NCBI RefSeq assembly: GCF_013283855.1
Contig: NZ_CP054056.1
Location: forward strand, 868,001-932,000
DNA from: Aquiluna borgnonia
GTDB taxonomy: Bacteria; Actinomycetota; Actinomycetes; Actinomycetales; Microbacteriaceae
Direction of reading: 5' to 3'
DNA length: 64,000 bases
In this document: in pieces, positions 1-7,960 of the stretch
Layout of the letters: each line of letters begins with the position of its first letter
How positions within the stretch are numbered: the stretch's first letter is position 1
Made by a program: the position numbers and the translations under genes
The notes under the pieces: model-generated
What the model was told of the DNA's origin: nothing
Seen by the model: the letters and a program-made list of their open reading frames with translations, nothing else
The model's database searches: none

Positions 1-117
1 GCCGTGGGCGCCTTCTTCTTCAAGGCCAACCTTCACCAACTCCGCCATTACGTCATGCGGCGTGGCATTTGGCTCTAATTCAACGTATTCAACAAGCCAG
101 CTCAGAGGAACTCTCAT
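1..117 (-). CDS. pheT: Phenylalanine–tRNA ligase beta subunit, N-terminal fragment
   Basis: The first 39 codons of PheT, cut by the window edge. Reading the minus strand from 117 gives a protein beginning MRVPLSWLVEYV, the usual start of bacterial PheT. With PheS it forms the alpha2beta2 enzyme that charges tRNA-Phe in the cytoplasm. The ATG shares one base with the pheS stop codon (TAATG), so the two subunits are probably translationally coupled. Only the extreme N-terminus is visible, so nothing can be said about the tRNA-binding or editing domains. Confidence 0.93.
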   Translation of the reverse strand, partial: MRVPLSWLVEYVELEPNATPHDVMAELVKVGLEEEGAHG

Positions 118-1151
118 TAGATCACCGTTCCAAACTGCTGAGAAAAGCGAATGTCCGCCTCAACCATGTCGTGCATGTCCCTTACCCCGTTGCGGAACAT
201 CAGGGTGCGCTCAATTCCCATGCCAAATGCAAAGCCCGAATAGACCTCGGGGTCAATTCCAGCTGCCTTGAGCACATTCGGATTCACCATGCCGCAGCCG
301 CCCCACTCAACCCAGCGGGCACCACCCTTTGCCCCGGGGTGCCAGACATCCAGCTCCGCAGACGGTTCAGTGAAGGGAAAGAAGCTCGGGCGAAGGCGAA
401 TCTTTGCCTCGGGGCCAAACATCACCCGAGCAAAATGCTCCAAGGTGCCCTTTAGATCCGCCATGGTCAAACCCTTGTCAACGGCAAGGCCTTCGACCTG
501 ATGAAAAACCGGAGTGTGGGTCGCGTCTAGTTCGTCAGTCCTAAATACTCGACCCGGGCACAAAACATAAACTGGCAATTCACGCTCAAGAAGAGAGCGG
601 ACCTGCACCGGTGAAGTGTGAGTTCTGAGCAGCAGGTGATTTTCAACGGGAGCGACAAAGAACGTATCCTGCATGGCCCTTGCGGGGTGATCCGGGTGGA
701 AATTCAAAGCATCAAAATTGAACCACTCGTTTTCCAGCTCTGGGCCATCTGCGATTTCCCAACCCATGCCGACGAATACATCGCTAATTGAATCCATCAG
801 GAGTGAAAGCGGGTGCCTGGCTCCAACAGGAGCTACCCTCGAAGTTGCAGTTAGGTCTACTCGCTCGTTGGCCAAGGCCTGCGCCTGGGCAATTGCCTCA
901 AACTCTGCCTCTTTTTCCTCAAAGGCTGCCATTAGCTCAGCGCGGGCAGCACCCACTAGCTTTCCGGCTTCGGCCTTTTGGTCATTTGGAAGGTTCTTAA
1001 TCTGAGCGTTGAGCCTGGAAAGAGGAGATCCCTCTCCAATTACCTCGGCCTTAATCGCCTTGAGAGCCGAGAAATCTGCAGCTGTCTGCAAGCTCGCTAG
1101 GGAGCTGGCTAAAGCTTCGCTGACGATCTGGGCGTTGAGTAGTTCGGACAC
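117..1151 (-). CDS. pheS: Phenylalanine–tRNA ligase alpha subunit
   Basis: Catalytic subunit of phenylalanyl-tRNA synthetase, about 344 residues, normal for the family. An N-terminal coiled-coil tRNA-binding arm is followed by the class II catalytic core. Motif 2 is seen around FRTDELDATHTPVFHQ and motif 3 as GFAFGMGIERTLMF near the C-terminus. The frame is open up to 1223, but the residues before VSELLNAQ do not look like PheS and would overlap the upstream methyltransferase gene, so I place the start at GTG 1151 (GTG 1157 is equally possible). No strong ribosome binding site is visible. It lies 10 bases after the methyltransferase stop and is followed by pheT. Confidence 0.93.
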   Translation of the reverse strand: MSELLNAQIVSEALASSLASLQTAADFSALKAIKAEVIGEGSPLSRLNAQIKNLPNDQKAEAGKLVGAARAELMAAFEEKEAEFEAIAQAQALANERVDLTATSRVAPVGARHPLSLLMDSISDVFVGMGWEIADGPELENEWFNFDALNFHPDHPARAMQDTFFVAPVENHLLLRTHTSPVQVRSLLERELPVYVLCPGRVFRTDELDATHTPVFHQVEGLAVDKGLTMADLKGTLEHFARVMFGPEAKIRLRPSFFPFTEPSAELDVWHPGAKGGARWVEWGGCGMVNPNVLKAAGIDPEVYSGFAFGMGIERTLMFRNGVRDMHDMVEADIRFSQQFGTVI

Positions 1152-1161
1152 CCGCACAAGT

Positions 1162-1959
1162 TTAGTGATTGGCTTGAAGTTTGAAGGCGGAGGCATACAG
1201 GCAGACTGATGCCGCAGTCGCAAGATTCAAGGACTCCGCCTCTCCGTAAATAGGCAGTGCCACTACCTCATCCACCAGCTCTAGCAGCTCCTGCGATACC
1301 CCTTGGGCTTCGTTTCCAAATATCCACGCCGTAGGCCGGGTCAAATCCAGCTCAGACGACAAGATGCTTTTCCCCCCGGCGCTGGCGGCAAAAACCTGAA
1401 CACCGGAGGCCTGTAGAGATAGGACAACCGCTCTGGACTCCGCCTCAATAACACACGGAACGTGCAGGATGCTGCCCGCTGTCGCTCTCACAACCTTTGG
1501 GTTGTAGAGATCGACGCAGTCGCGACTAAAAATTACCCCGTCGGCCCCAGCCGCATCGGCGGCCCGAAGCACCGTCCCGGCATTTCCTGGGTCTTGGACC
1601 CGGTCCAAGATGGCGATAAGGCGTGGGGATGAATCGATCAAATCTGAGAGCTCAACGTCGAGCTGACCGACAACGGCAACAACGCCCTGAGGTGTTTTGG
1701 TGTCGGACAGTTTCTCCATGGCCCGCTGGGATGTCACCACCACAGGAACTTCCGCAGATCCCAGTTTTACAAACTCAGCGTCGTAGCGCTCCAATGCAGC
1801 CTCGGTGGCAAACACCTCTCGCGCCAAACTCGGGTCACGTGCGAGTTCCTTTAGACCCTGCGGACCCTCAAGCAAAAAGAGCCCGGTTTCAAACCGGGCG
1901 TCTTTTTGTTGAAGTGCAGCGACACCCTTTACCCTCGCGGATTTGGGGTCGTCAAGCAT
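1162..1959 (-). CDS. SpoU/TrmH-family RNA 2'-O-ribose methyltransferase
   Basis: A 265-residue SPOUT-class methyltransferase that would use S-adenosylmethionine to methylate a ribose in rRNA or tRNA; the exact site cannot be told from sequence. The N-terminal substrate-binding part (RFETGLFLLEGPQ) is followed by the knotted SpoU domain with typical motifs VQDPGNAGTVLRAADAAG, IFGNEAQGV and the C-terminal PIYGEAESLNLATAAS. The ATG at 1959 overlaps the rplT stop (TAATG). An earlier in-frame ATG at 2163 would run across rplT and encodes no recognisable sequence. The gene commonly sits between rplT and pheS in actinobacteria. A terminator-like hairpin lies inside its first 30 codons (see 1874–1906). 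Confidence 0.92.
   Translation of the reverse strand: MLDDPKSARVKGVAALQQKDARFETGLFLLEGPQGLKELARDPSLAREVFATEAALERYDAEFVKLGSAEVPVVVTSQRAMEKLSDTKTPQGVVAVVGQLDVELSDLIDSSPRLIAILDRVQDPGNAGTVLRAADAAGADGVIFSRDCVDLYNPKVVRATAGSILHVPCVIEAESRAVVLSLQASGVQVFAASAGGKSILSSELDLTRPTAWIFGNEAQGVSQELLELVDEVVALPIYGEAESLNLATAASVCLYASAFKLQANH
1874..1906 (-). terminator. Intrinsic-terminator-like hairpin inside the methyltransferase gene
   Basis: Arms GCCCGGTTT (1881–1889) and AAACCGGGC (1891–1899) form a perfect 9-bp inverted repeat. On the minus strand it is followed by TCTTTTTG, and on the plus strand by a similar T-run, so it could act in both directions. It lies about 60 bases after the methyltransferase start codon, in coding sequence, and downstream of infC–rpmI–rplT. 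It may end part of the ribosomal-protein transcript before pheST. Function is inferred from shape only. Confidence 0.6.
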
Positions 1960-2342
1960 TAGCTTGCCTTTTTGGCGTTCACGTCCTGAGGCAGCGCAGC
2001 CTTTGCCGAAGCAACCAGCGAGGCAAAAGCCTTTGCGTCGTGGATTGCCATGTCGGAGAGGATGCGGCGGTCGACCTCGATGCCGGCCAGGGCAAGCCCC
2101 TGGATGAAGCGGTTGTAGGTCATGCCGTTCAAGCGAGCTGCCGCGTTGATGCGCTGAATCCAAAGGCGACGGAAGTTACCCTTGTTCTTGCGACGGTCGT
2201 TGTATGCATAGACCAGCGAGTGCAGCAGCTGCTGCTTGGCCATGCGGTACAAGCGTGAACGCTGACCGCGGTAACCGTGTGCACGCTCCAGCGCTACGCG
2301 ACGCTTCTTCAGCGAGTTGACGGCGTTTTTTACTCTTGCCAT
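1959..2342 (-). CDS. rplT: 50S ribosomal protein L20
   Basis: Large-subunit protein L20, 127 residues, needed for early 50S assembly. The sequence is typical: [15 protein letters not shown] at the start, then the basic region with [15 protein letters not shown] and the globular part ending in a short alanine- and lysine-rich tail. It follows rpmI by 28 bases in the classic infC–rpmI–rplT operon. Its stop overlaps the methyltransferase start by one base. In some bacteria L20 represses this operon by binding the leader; no such site is evident here. Confidence 0.98.
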   Translation of the reverse strand: MARVKNAVNSLKKRRVALERAHGYRGQRSRLYRMAKQQLLHSLVYAYNDRRKNKGNFRRLWIQRINAAARLNGMTYNRFIQGLALAGIEVDRRILSDMAIHDAKAFASLVASAKAALPQDVNAKKAS

Positions 2343-2370
2343 TTCTTACTCCTTATTGTTCGAGCGTCGG

Positions 2371-2565
2371 CTAGCGGCCGAGCTGGGTCTTTAGCTTCTT
2401 GAAATCTGCGGCGGACACTACCTGGTCCTGGTTCAGGCGACGGGTGCGCCTGGATGACTTGTGCTCCAGGTTGTGGCGCATGTTGATCTGCTGCTTCATC
2501 AGCTTGCCGCTGCCAGTAAAGCGGAAACGCTTTTTGGCGCCCGAGTGGGTCTTCATCTTCGGCAT
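2371..2565 (-). CDS. rpmI: 50S ribosomal protein L35
   Basis: Large-subunit protein L35, 64 residues, small and very basic. The start [20 protein letters not shown] is the family signature. It lies nine bases after the infC stop, and an AGGAGAG sequence a few bases before the ATG serves as ribosome binding site. Middle gene of infC–rpmI–rplT. Confidence 0.98.
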   Translation of the reverse strand: MPKMKTHSGAKKRFRFTGSGKLMKQQINMRHNLEHKSSRRTRRLNQDQVVSAADFKKLKTQLGR

Positions 2566-2574
2566 GATCTCTCC

Positions 2575-3156
2575 TTATTTCTCTTCAGTTGCCTTAGCCT
2601 GTTCGGCTTTAGCCTGGGCCTTTTTAGCTTCGGCCCTTGCCTCTGCCTTGTTCCTAAGCGGACCTATCACCATGACCATGTTGCGGCCATCGATCGAAGG
2701 ATTCGACTCCACAGAACCAAATTCAGTGACGCCTTCTGCAAGTCGCTGAAGCAACTTCACGCCCATCTCTGGACGTGACTGCTCGCGACCACGGAAAACA
2801 ACCATGACCTTGACCTTGTCGCCGGCTCCGAGGAATTTTCGAACCTGTCCAACCTTGGTTCCGAAGTCGTGATCGTCGATCTTCAGACCGAAGCGAACCG
2901 TCTTCAAAACGGTGTTGACCTGGTTCTTTCTAGCTTCGCGAACCTTTTGCGCCGCCTCGTACTTGAATTTGCCGTAGTCCATAACCTTGCAAACTGGAGG
3001 GACTGACCCCGGGGCAACCTCAACTAAATCAAGGTCTGCCTCGCGGGCCATTCTCAAAGCCTGGTCGATTGAAACAACGCCAACCTGTTCTCCGGATGGT
3101 CCAATGAGTCGAACTTCGGAAACACGAATACGCTCGTTGATGCGCGGATCGCTGAT
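2575..3156 (-). CDS. infC: Translation initiation factor IF-3 (ATC start codon)
   Basis: IF-3 binds the 30S subunit, prevents premature 50S joining and checks the start codon. The frame covers about 193 residues: an N-terminal domain starting [17 protein letters not shown], a linker, and the C-terminal domain with [13 protein letters not shown] and [16 protein letters not shown]. No ATG, GTG or TTG lies between the upstream in-frame stop and residue 37 or so, and the conserved N-terminus would be lost if a later codon were used. An AAGGAG (3163–3168) sits six bases before ATC 3156–3154, so translation very likely begins at ATC. Use of AUU or AUC for infC is known in other bacteria and lets IF-3 repress itself. 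The tail after the core is rich in Ala, Lys and Glu. Confidence 0.95.
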   Translation of the reverse strand: MSDPRINERIRVSEVRLIGPSGEQVGVVSIDQALRMAREADLDLVEVAPGSVPPVCKVMDYGKFKYEAAQKVREARKNQVNTVLKTVRFGLKIDDHDFGTKVGQVRKFLGAGDKVKVMVVFRGREQSRPEMGVKLLQRLAEGVTEFGSVESNPSIDGRNMVMVIGPLRNKAEARAEAKKAQAKAEQAKATEEK

Positions 3157-3162
3157 AACTAG

Positions 3163-3168
3163 CTCCTT
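3163..3168 (-). promoter_or_regulatory. Ribosome binding site fixing the ATC start of infC
   Basis: AAGGAG on the minus strand, separated by six bases from the ATC at 3156–3154. No ordinary start codon is available at a suitable distance, so this site decides the non-standard start of IF-3. Confidence 0.8.
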
Positions 3169-3331
3169 AGGTACCGTTTAGCTCGCGCAATGCGCGCAAA
3201 AGTCTCAAACGCTCAAACCCGGATACCTTTTAGAGGCGGTAGACAGGTGGGAATGTAATCCACTTTCACTGAGCAGTTGCTCAGAGCCTCAGGTAGCCTA
3301 GCAGAGCCAAGTAGGTTTTGAAAGAGGAATT

Positions 3332-3652
3332 TTGTCCGAGGAATACACCCGCGATATCGCAGAAGTCCCTGCCGTTGAAATCATCAACACCGCAGCGGTC
3401 CACCTAATGAGCGCGGCGGCCGTGCAATGCGGCCTAGCAGAGGACCAACCGGCAGATCTGGATGAAGCACGCAAACTGATTACCGCATTAGCTGGCTTGG
3501 TAACTGCCGCGGCGCCAGAAATTGGCGATCACCACGCTCGCCCACTCAGGGACGGATTGCGCTCACTCCAATTGGCATTCCGTGAGGCCAGTTCCTACCC
3601 GGACGAACCAGGCAAGGGGCCCGGCGAAAAATACACCGGGCCGGTCAATTAG
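3332..3652 (+). CDS. DUF1844 family protein
   Basis: A 106-residue protein of the DUF1844 family, small helical proteins of unknown function found in actinobacteria and other phyla. The first part (VEIINTAAVHLMSAAAVQCG) and the helical block DLDEARKLITALAGLV match the family. Translation starts at TTG 3332, preceded by AAGAGG at a good distance. It is divergent from infC, the position DUF1844 genes often take in actinobacteria. The C-terminus is Pro/Gly rich; its DNA contains an inverted repeat (GGCCCGG at 3618, CCGGGCC at 3636) without a T-run. It ends three bases before the convergent sseB-like gene. Confidence 0.88.
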   Translation: MSEEYTRDIAEVPAVEIINTAAVHLMSAAAVQCGLAEDQPADLDEARKLITALAGLVTAAAPEIGDHHARPLRDGLRSLQLAFREASSYPDEPGKGPGEKYTGPVN

Positions 3653-3655
3653 CTC

Positions 3656-4399
3656 TTAGACCGCGGCAAGCTGCAATGCAACCGAGTCAACAAGTTCAAT
3701 AAAGCGCCGGGTCTGAACCTTGCTGTTGAACTCTTGAACTACACCCTGAAGCTGATTTGCGCTCAGCCCGGGCATGATCCCAAGCCGCACCAGCAATTCC
3801 TCTCTTGCCAGATCAGAGCTGGGATCACCGTCCAAAAGCTCCACTGACGCAATGAAGTCAATGCCGGAGACCGCCTGACTCACCAAATCAGCCACCTCGG
3901 CGCTGTTGTGAGGAGCCACCCAGTCAAGACCCTGAGCCAAAGCAGCAAGAGCCGGTCTTCGGATTACGAACGCTGCGCCGGCTGGGTCCAGCACAACGCG
4001 CTCATGACCCTCTGAAGCTGCGGCCAAGGCAACTTTTTCAGCCGAAACGGGCACGGGACGAGCCTTTTGATTCCACCTGGACATTTCTGCCACTGAGCTA
4101 AAGGCAGGAATCGCAGTTTTTCCATCCGGGGTGCTAACAGCGACTATTGCCAGGTCTGCACTTTTATCAACCCGCTGACCGTGCGGACCCACCTCGCCCT
4201 CACCAAGTTCTGCAATGAGCGGAATCAATAGCCTTTGTCCAGACAGGGCCCGGATCAGCGACTCTTTATCAATTGGTGCTTGTCCGAGAAGGCCGGAAAT
4301 CTGCTCCGGGGCCCTTCCGTCATCACCTGACCACTCATTGGATTGGAACTGCCGCCCTTCCCAGGGCACGCCCGCAGAGTCGTGAAAGCGATCATGCAT
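3656..4399 (-). CDS. SseB-like domain protein
   Basis: A 247-residue protein with an SseB N-terminal domain: LLIPLIAELGEGEVG, then AIVAVSTPDGKTAIPAFSSVAEMSRW, and the segment VVLDPAGAAFVIRRPALAALAQG. SseB-like proteins behind the histidine genes are common in actinobacteria and have no established role. The ATG overlaps the priA stop (TGATG), so it is the last gene of the his transcript. A C-terminal half of about 90 residues may be a second small domain that I do not recognise. Confidence 0.82.
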   Translation of the reverse strand: MHDRFHDSAGVPWEGRQFQSNEWSGDDGRAPEQISGLLGQAPIDKESLIRALSGQRLLIPLIAELGEGEVGPHGQRVDKSADLAIVAVSTPDGKTAIPAFSSVAEMSRWNQKARPVPVSAEKVALAAASEGHERVVLDPAGAAFVIRRPALAALAQGLDWVAPHNSAEVADLVSQAVSGIDFIASVELLDGDPSSDLAREELLVRLGIMPGLSANQLQGVVQEFNSKVQTRRFIELVDSVALQLAAV

Positions 4400-5127
4400 C
4401 AGGAGTTAGCAATCTCCAGGGCCTCAATGAGTGTGAAACGGCCCGCGTAAAGCGATTTGCCCAGAATTGCGCCCTCTAGACCCAGAGGCGCCAACGCCTT
4501 TAGGTCGCGAATGTCCTGTAGTGAGGAGATACCCCCCGAGGCCACCACCGGCTTATCGGTCCGATCCATTACCTCTTTGAGAAGATCTAAATTCGGCCCC
4601 TTCAGGGTGCCATCCTTAGTCACATCGGTGACCACATAACGAGCGCATCCCGCGGCCTCAAGTCGCTCCAGGACTTCCCACAGGTCCCCGCCCTCCTTGG
4701 TCCAGCCCCTGGCAGCCAAAGTGTTGCCCCTCACGTCCAACCCAACAGCAATTTGGTCTGAGTATTTTGCTATTACACGCTCGGTCCAGTCTGGATTCTC
4801 CAGCGCTGCGGTGCCGAGGTTCACACGTGTCGCTCCCAAAGCGATAGCCGCCTCTAAAGACGCATCGTCTCGAATGCCCCCGGAAAGTTCTATTTTCGTT
4901 GCCCCTGCAGCTGCGACGACCTCCGCAATGACTGCCCGGTTCTCCCCTCTTCCAAAAGCAGCATCAAGGTCCACCAGGTGAATCCACTCGGCACCTGCTT
5001 GAATCCAGTCCATTGCCGCATCAAGCGGGTGACCAAAATCCTCTTCACTGCCAGCGACGCCCTGGGTCAGCCTGACGGCCTTTCCTCCAGCCACGTCAAC
5101 TGCGGGTAGTAATTCAAGTTTCACCAA
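4399..5127 (-). CDS. priA: Phosphoribosyl isomerase A (HisA, possibly also TrpF activity)
   Basis: (beta/alpha)8 isomerase of 242 residues that converts ProFAR to PRFAR in histidine synthesis. In actinobacteria the PriA form also isomerises PRA in tryptophan synthesis. Seen here: the first catalytic Asp in [13 protein letters not shown], the phosphate-binding SGGIRDD and ASGGISS loops, the second acid in [13 protein letters not shown], and the AARGW segment typical of PriA. No trpF lies in the window, so dual activity is inferred from family and phylum. It follows hisH by six bases and overlaps the sseB-like gene by one. Confidence 0.93.
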   Translation of the reverse strand: MVKLELLPAVDVAGGKAVRLTQGVAGSEEDFGHPLDAAMDWIQAGAEWIHLVDLDAAFGRGENRAVIAEVVAAAGATKIELSGGIRDDASLEAAIALGATRVNLGTAALENPDWTERVIAKYSDQIAVGLDVRGNTLAARGWTKEGGDLWEVLERLEAAGCARYVVTDVTKDGTLKGPNLDLLKEVMDRTDKPVVASGGISSLQDIRDLKALAPLGLEGAILGKSLYAGRFTLIEALEIANS

Positions 5128-5133
5128 GTTCTC

Positions 5134-5763
5134 CTAGAGGGTTTCGATCCAATTTGACAGAAGTTTGAGTCCGGCTGGGCCTGATTTCTCTGGGTGAAAC
5201 TGGGTCGCACTCAATGGCCCATTCTCCACGGCGGCCAAGAATCTCTCACCGTGCTCGCTCCACGCCAATGAAGCAGGGATGAAAGGAGGTCGAATGTCCA
5301 ATTGCCACTGCTTGGCCGCATAGGAGTGCACAAAATAAAACCGCTCCCCCTCGATATCACTAAACAAGGATGAGTCTCCATCTGGCTCCACGATGGACCA
5401 ACCCATGTGGGGAAGAATTGGGGCCTCAAGCATTTCGACCACCCCTGGCCACTGCCCAAGTCCCTCAGTTTCAACACCGTGCTCGACCCCGTGCTCGAAC
5501 ATCACCTGCATTCCGACGCAGATTCCCAGAACCGGTCTTCCCGCAGTGAGCCTCTGATCAACTAAAGATCCGGCTTGAAACTTATTGAGCTCCCGCATCA
5601 CGGCTCCAAAGGCCCCAACACCGGGAAGAAGCATCCCATCAGCCTCTAACAGCCGCTTTCTATCGGAGGTCAACTCAACCGCAGCTCCCGCTTGCTCTAG
5701 GGCGCGGCAAACAGAGTGGACGTTACCGCTTCCGTAATCCAGAACCGCGACCGTTTTGGTCAC
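5134..5763 (-). CDS. hisH: Imidazole glycerol phosphate synthase, glutamine amidotransferase subunit
   Basis: Class I glutaminase subunit, 209 residues, that feeds ammonia to HisF in step five of histidine synthesis. The oxyanion strand and nucleophile are in GVGAFGAVM and [14 protein letters not shown] (Cys); the His/Glu pair is in [10 protein letters not shown]. It starts at GTG 5763, which overlaps the hisB stop by four bases (GTGA). Its partner hisF is not in the window. An AGTC-poor gap of only six bases separates it from priA. Confidence 0.95.
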   Translation of the reverse strand: MTKTVAVLDYGSGNVHSVCRALEQAGAAVELTSDRKRLLEADGMLLPGVGAFGAVMRELNKFQAGSLVDQRLTAGRPVLGICVGMQVMFEHGVEHGVETEGLGQWPGVVEMLEAPILPHMGWSIVEPDGDSSLFSDIEGERFYFVHSYAAKQWQLDIRPPFIPASLAWSEHGERFLAAVENGPLSATQFHPEKSGPAGLKLLSNWIETL

Positions 5764-6359
5764 AGACTTCCCTTAGTGCTTGGGACACCACTGACTCGCG
5801 GATCGATCGCCACCGCAGCGCGAAGTGCCCTGGCAAGTGCCTTGAATTGTGCTTCCGCAATGTGGTGAGGATCGCGGCCAGCTAGGACATTGACATGCAT
5901 AGTCAGCCCAGCGTTGAAGGCGATTGCCTCAAAAACGTGGCGAACCAGCGAGCCTGTGAAGTGACCGCCGATTAGGTGGAATTCGAAACCAGCGGGCTCG
6001 CCCGAATGCACTAAGAATGGCCTTCCAGAAACATCCACCACCGCCCTGGCTAAGGCCTCATCAAGCGGAACTGTTGCATCCCCGTAACGCCCAATACCCG
6101 CCTTATCACCGAGGGCTTGCTTCAGGGCCTGACCGAAAACAATGGCGGTGTCCTCAACTGTGTGGTGAGCATCAATCTCTATATCCCCCCTGGCAGCGAC
6201 CCTTAGGTCAATCAGTGAGTGCTTTGAGAGGGCGGTGAGCATGTGGTCGAAAAAAGGAACTCCCGTGTCTATGTGTGACACTCCGCTGCCGTCCAGATTG
6301 AGCTCGAGCTCAATTGATGACTCGCTTGTTTGACGAGAAAGCTTGGCAATGCGATTCAT
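5760..6359 (-). CDS. hisB: Imidazoleglycerol-phosphate dehydratase
   Basis: Mn-dependent dehydratase of 199 residues, sixth step of histidine synthesis, cytoplasmic and oligomeric. Metal-binding motifs typical of the family are present: [31 protein letters not shown] and [18 protein letters not shown]. It is the monofunctional form without a phosphatase domain. ATG at 6359; its stop overlaps the hisH GTG. The gap to hisC is 30 bases. Confidence 0.97.
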   Translation of the reverse strand: MNRIAKLSRQTSESSIELELNLDGSGVSHIDTGVPFFDHMLTALSKHSLIDLRVAARGDIEIDAHHTVEDTAIVFGQALKQALGDKAGIGRYGDATVPLDEALARAVVDVSGRPFLVHSGEPAGFEFHLIGGHFTGSLVRHVFEAIAFNAGLTMHVNVLAGRDPHHIAEAQFKALARALRAAVAIDPRVSGVPSTKGSL

Positions 6360-6389
6360 GAACGCCTCTTCGTTGGGATTTGGACCAGT

Positions 6390-7460
6390 TTAGCCCAGTA
6401 GCGGCTCGAGCTCACGGAGAAGTTTTGTCGTCTCAGCCTCTGTTCCTGCAGTAATGCGCAAGGTTCCTGGAATTCCCACATTCCTGACGATTACCCCGGC
6501 AGAGAGCAAACCATCAAAAACTGCTTCAGGGTCATTGAATCCAGCCACTAAAACAAAATTCGCACTCGACCTGTATGGCTGCAGACCAAGGTCCCTCGTG
6601 CGCTCGATGATTCGGTCGCGTTGGACCTTGATGCGCTCGACGTTTTCCAACATTCGATCCGCATGTCCTAGGGCAGCTCGAGCGGCCGCCTGCGTCAGGG
6701 CGGAGAGGTGGTAAGGAAGTCTGACTAGCCTCAAAGCGTCAACCACCGCTCCGTCGGCAGCGAGATACCCCACGCGCGCTCCAGCAAATGCAAACGCTTT
6801 GCTCATGGTTCTGCTTACAAGTAATCTCGGACGTCCGGGAAGCAGCGATATGGCACTCTCGCCGTCGTTGAACTCCGCGTAAGCTTCGTCCACCACCAAA
6901 ATTCCCTCGAACGAATCGTATGCAGCCCTAATTACCTCAAGGGAGATAGGGGTACCAGTTGGGTTATTGGGGTTGCACAAAATCACAAGCCCAGGTTTTG
7001 CCTCCGAAATCGCGTTCGCGACGTAACCCGGCGAAAGCTCAAATTCCGCTTCACGTGGCAACTCGCGATATGGCGTAAGTGTCAGCCTGGCGATGTTTGG
7101 GTACATCGAGTAAGTGGGCCCGAAACTCAGCGCCAAAGTCTGAGGTCCCCCAAACGCCTGAAAAACCTGAGTTAGCACTTCATTAGACCCGTTAGCAGCC
7201 CAAAGGTTTTCAGAGCTCAGATTGAAGCCGAGATACTTGGCGAAAAGTGAACGAAGCTCAACGAACTCACGATCTGGGTAGCGATTTAGACTCATAACCT
7301 CGGCGGCTAGTTCCTTGACAATGTCAAGTGCAACAGATTCTGGGATCCCGAAGGTGTTTTCGTTTACATTCAGCTGAACTGGCACGGCCAACTGTGGTGC
7401 CCCGTAGGGTTTCTGCCCCACTAGATCGGGGCGAAGGGGTAGGTCTTCTAGGCTGCTCAC
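6390..7460 (-). CDS. hisC: Histidinol-phosphate aminotransferase
   Basis: Class I/II PLP aminotransferase of about 356 residues that makes histidinol phosphate. Visible are LNVNENTFG near the N-terminus, the substrate pocket CNPNNPTGTP, VVDEAYAEF, and the PLP lysine in SRTMSKAFAFAGARVGY. The frame is open from TTG 7466; GTG 7460 gives the more usual N-terminus (SSLEDLPLRPDL) and is my choice, but neither has a clear ribosome binding site. It is the first gene of hisC–hisB–hisH–priA; hisD, which usually stands upstream in actinobacteria, is not here. Confidence 0.94.
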   Translation of the reverse strand: MSSLEDLPLRPDLVGQKPYGAPQLAVPVQLNVNENTFGIPESVALDIVKELAAEVMSLNRYPDREFVELRSLFAKYLGFNLSSENLWAANGSNEVLTQVFQAFGGPQTLALSFGPTYSMYPNIARLTLTPYRELPREAEFELSPGYVANAISEAKPGLVILCNPNNPTGTPISLEVIRAAYDSFEGILVVDEAYAEFNDGESAISLLPGRPRLLVSRTMSKAFAFAGARVGYLAADGAVVDALRLVRLPYHLSALTQAAARAALGHADRMLENVERIKVQRDRIIERTRDLGLQPYRSSANFVLVAGFNDPEAVFDGLLSAGVIVRNVGIPGTLRITAGTEAETTKLLRELEPLLG

Positions 7461-7482
7461 CAGCAAAGCCTACCGATGTGAA

Positions 7483-7788
7483 CTAGGGAAGAGCGATCTG
7501 CTGGCCCGGTTCTAGTTCGCTTGAAACTAAGGCGTTCATCAAAACAACATCAGCGATCCAATCTCGTGGATCCTGCGAGCCTGCGTGCTGTTCAGCCAGC
7601 GACCATAGCGAGTCTCCAGGTTGCACTGTTACATAAACGAGCTCCCCTGGAGTTTCGTTTCCTGCAACCGAACCGGAAATTGATGCAAAGGAGAAGCTAA
7701 CTGCAAGCGCCAGGATTGCGATTCCGCGAAAGAGCCTGCGAGGGTTGGTCAAGCGGTAAGAGGTAACTACTGACATGATCTCCATCAC
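7483..7788 (-). CDS. LysM-domain membrane protein, probable SOS-induced cell division inhibitor
   Basis: A 101-residue protein with a short basic N-terminus, one hydrophobic segment (about residues 22–42, FRGIAILALAVSFSFASI) and a C-terminal LysM domain (YVTVQPGDSLWSLAEQH ... LEPGQQIALP) that should bind peptidoglycan outside the membrane. LysM proteins divergent from lexA include YneA of Bacillus, DivS of Corynebacterium and Rv2719c of Mycobacterium, several of which halt division during the SOS response. Position, size and the LexA box 23 bases upstream support the same role here, but overall sequence similarity in this group is low. Start may be GTG 7788 or ATG 7785, both behind AGGAAA. 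Confidence 0.8.
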   Translation of the reverse strand: MMEIMSVVTSYRLTNPRRLFRGIAILALAVSFSFASISGSVAGNETPGELVYVTVQPGDSLWSLAEQHAGSQDPRDWIADVVLMNALVSSELEPGQQIALP

Positions 7789-7810
7789 TTTCCTGTTCGA
7801 TTTTTTGTTT

Positions 7811-7824
7811 CGAACATTTGTTCT
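7811..7824. promoter_or_regulatory. LexA box between the LysM gene and lexA
   Basis: CGAACATTTGTTCT matches the Gram-positive and actinobacterial LexA operator (CGAAC, four bases, GTTCG) with one mismatch at the last base. It lies 23 bases upstream of the LysM gene and 137 upstream of lexA, so it most directly covers the LysM promoter. An extra TGTTCGA (7794–7800) and TCGAACA (7810–7816) form an overlapping inverted repeat. Confidence 0.75.
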
Positions 7825-7888
7825 AAGTATAGAAACTTTTCCGGCAATTTCAAGATTTTCTTTTGAATATCTCGAAAATGTGTTTGGT

Positions 7889-7908
7889 TATTCGTAGTTA
7901 TACGAATA
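7889..7908. repeat. 20-bp perfect palindrome in the lexA upstream region
   Basis: Arms TATTCGTA (7889–7896) and TACGAATA (7901–7908) around GTTA. It lies 53 bases upstream of lexA. It does not have the CGAAC/GTTCG half-sites of LexA and could be an operator for another regulator or part of the lexA promoter; which is unknown. Confidence 0.55.
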
Positions 7909-7960
7909 CAGTTTCGACAGAAGTAGTGAAACAGGGGCCACTGACATTTTTGGAGGGCGC

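Noticed and set aside
1623-2258. Plus-strand gene of 211 codons
   Set aside because: It lies antisense to rplT and the methyltransferase gene, both clearly real, and shows no recognisable domain.
3618-3642. Terminator at the DUF1844/sseB-like junction
   Set aside because: The 7-bp arms are perfect but the loop is 11 bases and there is no T-run on either strand.
7889-7908. loxP-like recombination site
   Set aside because: The TTCGTA/TACGAA pieces recall loxP arms, but arms and spacer are too short and no recombinase gene is nearby.
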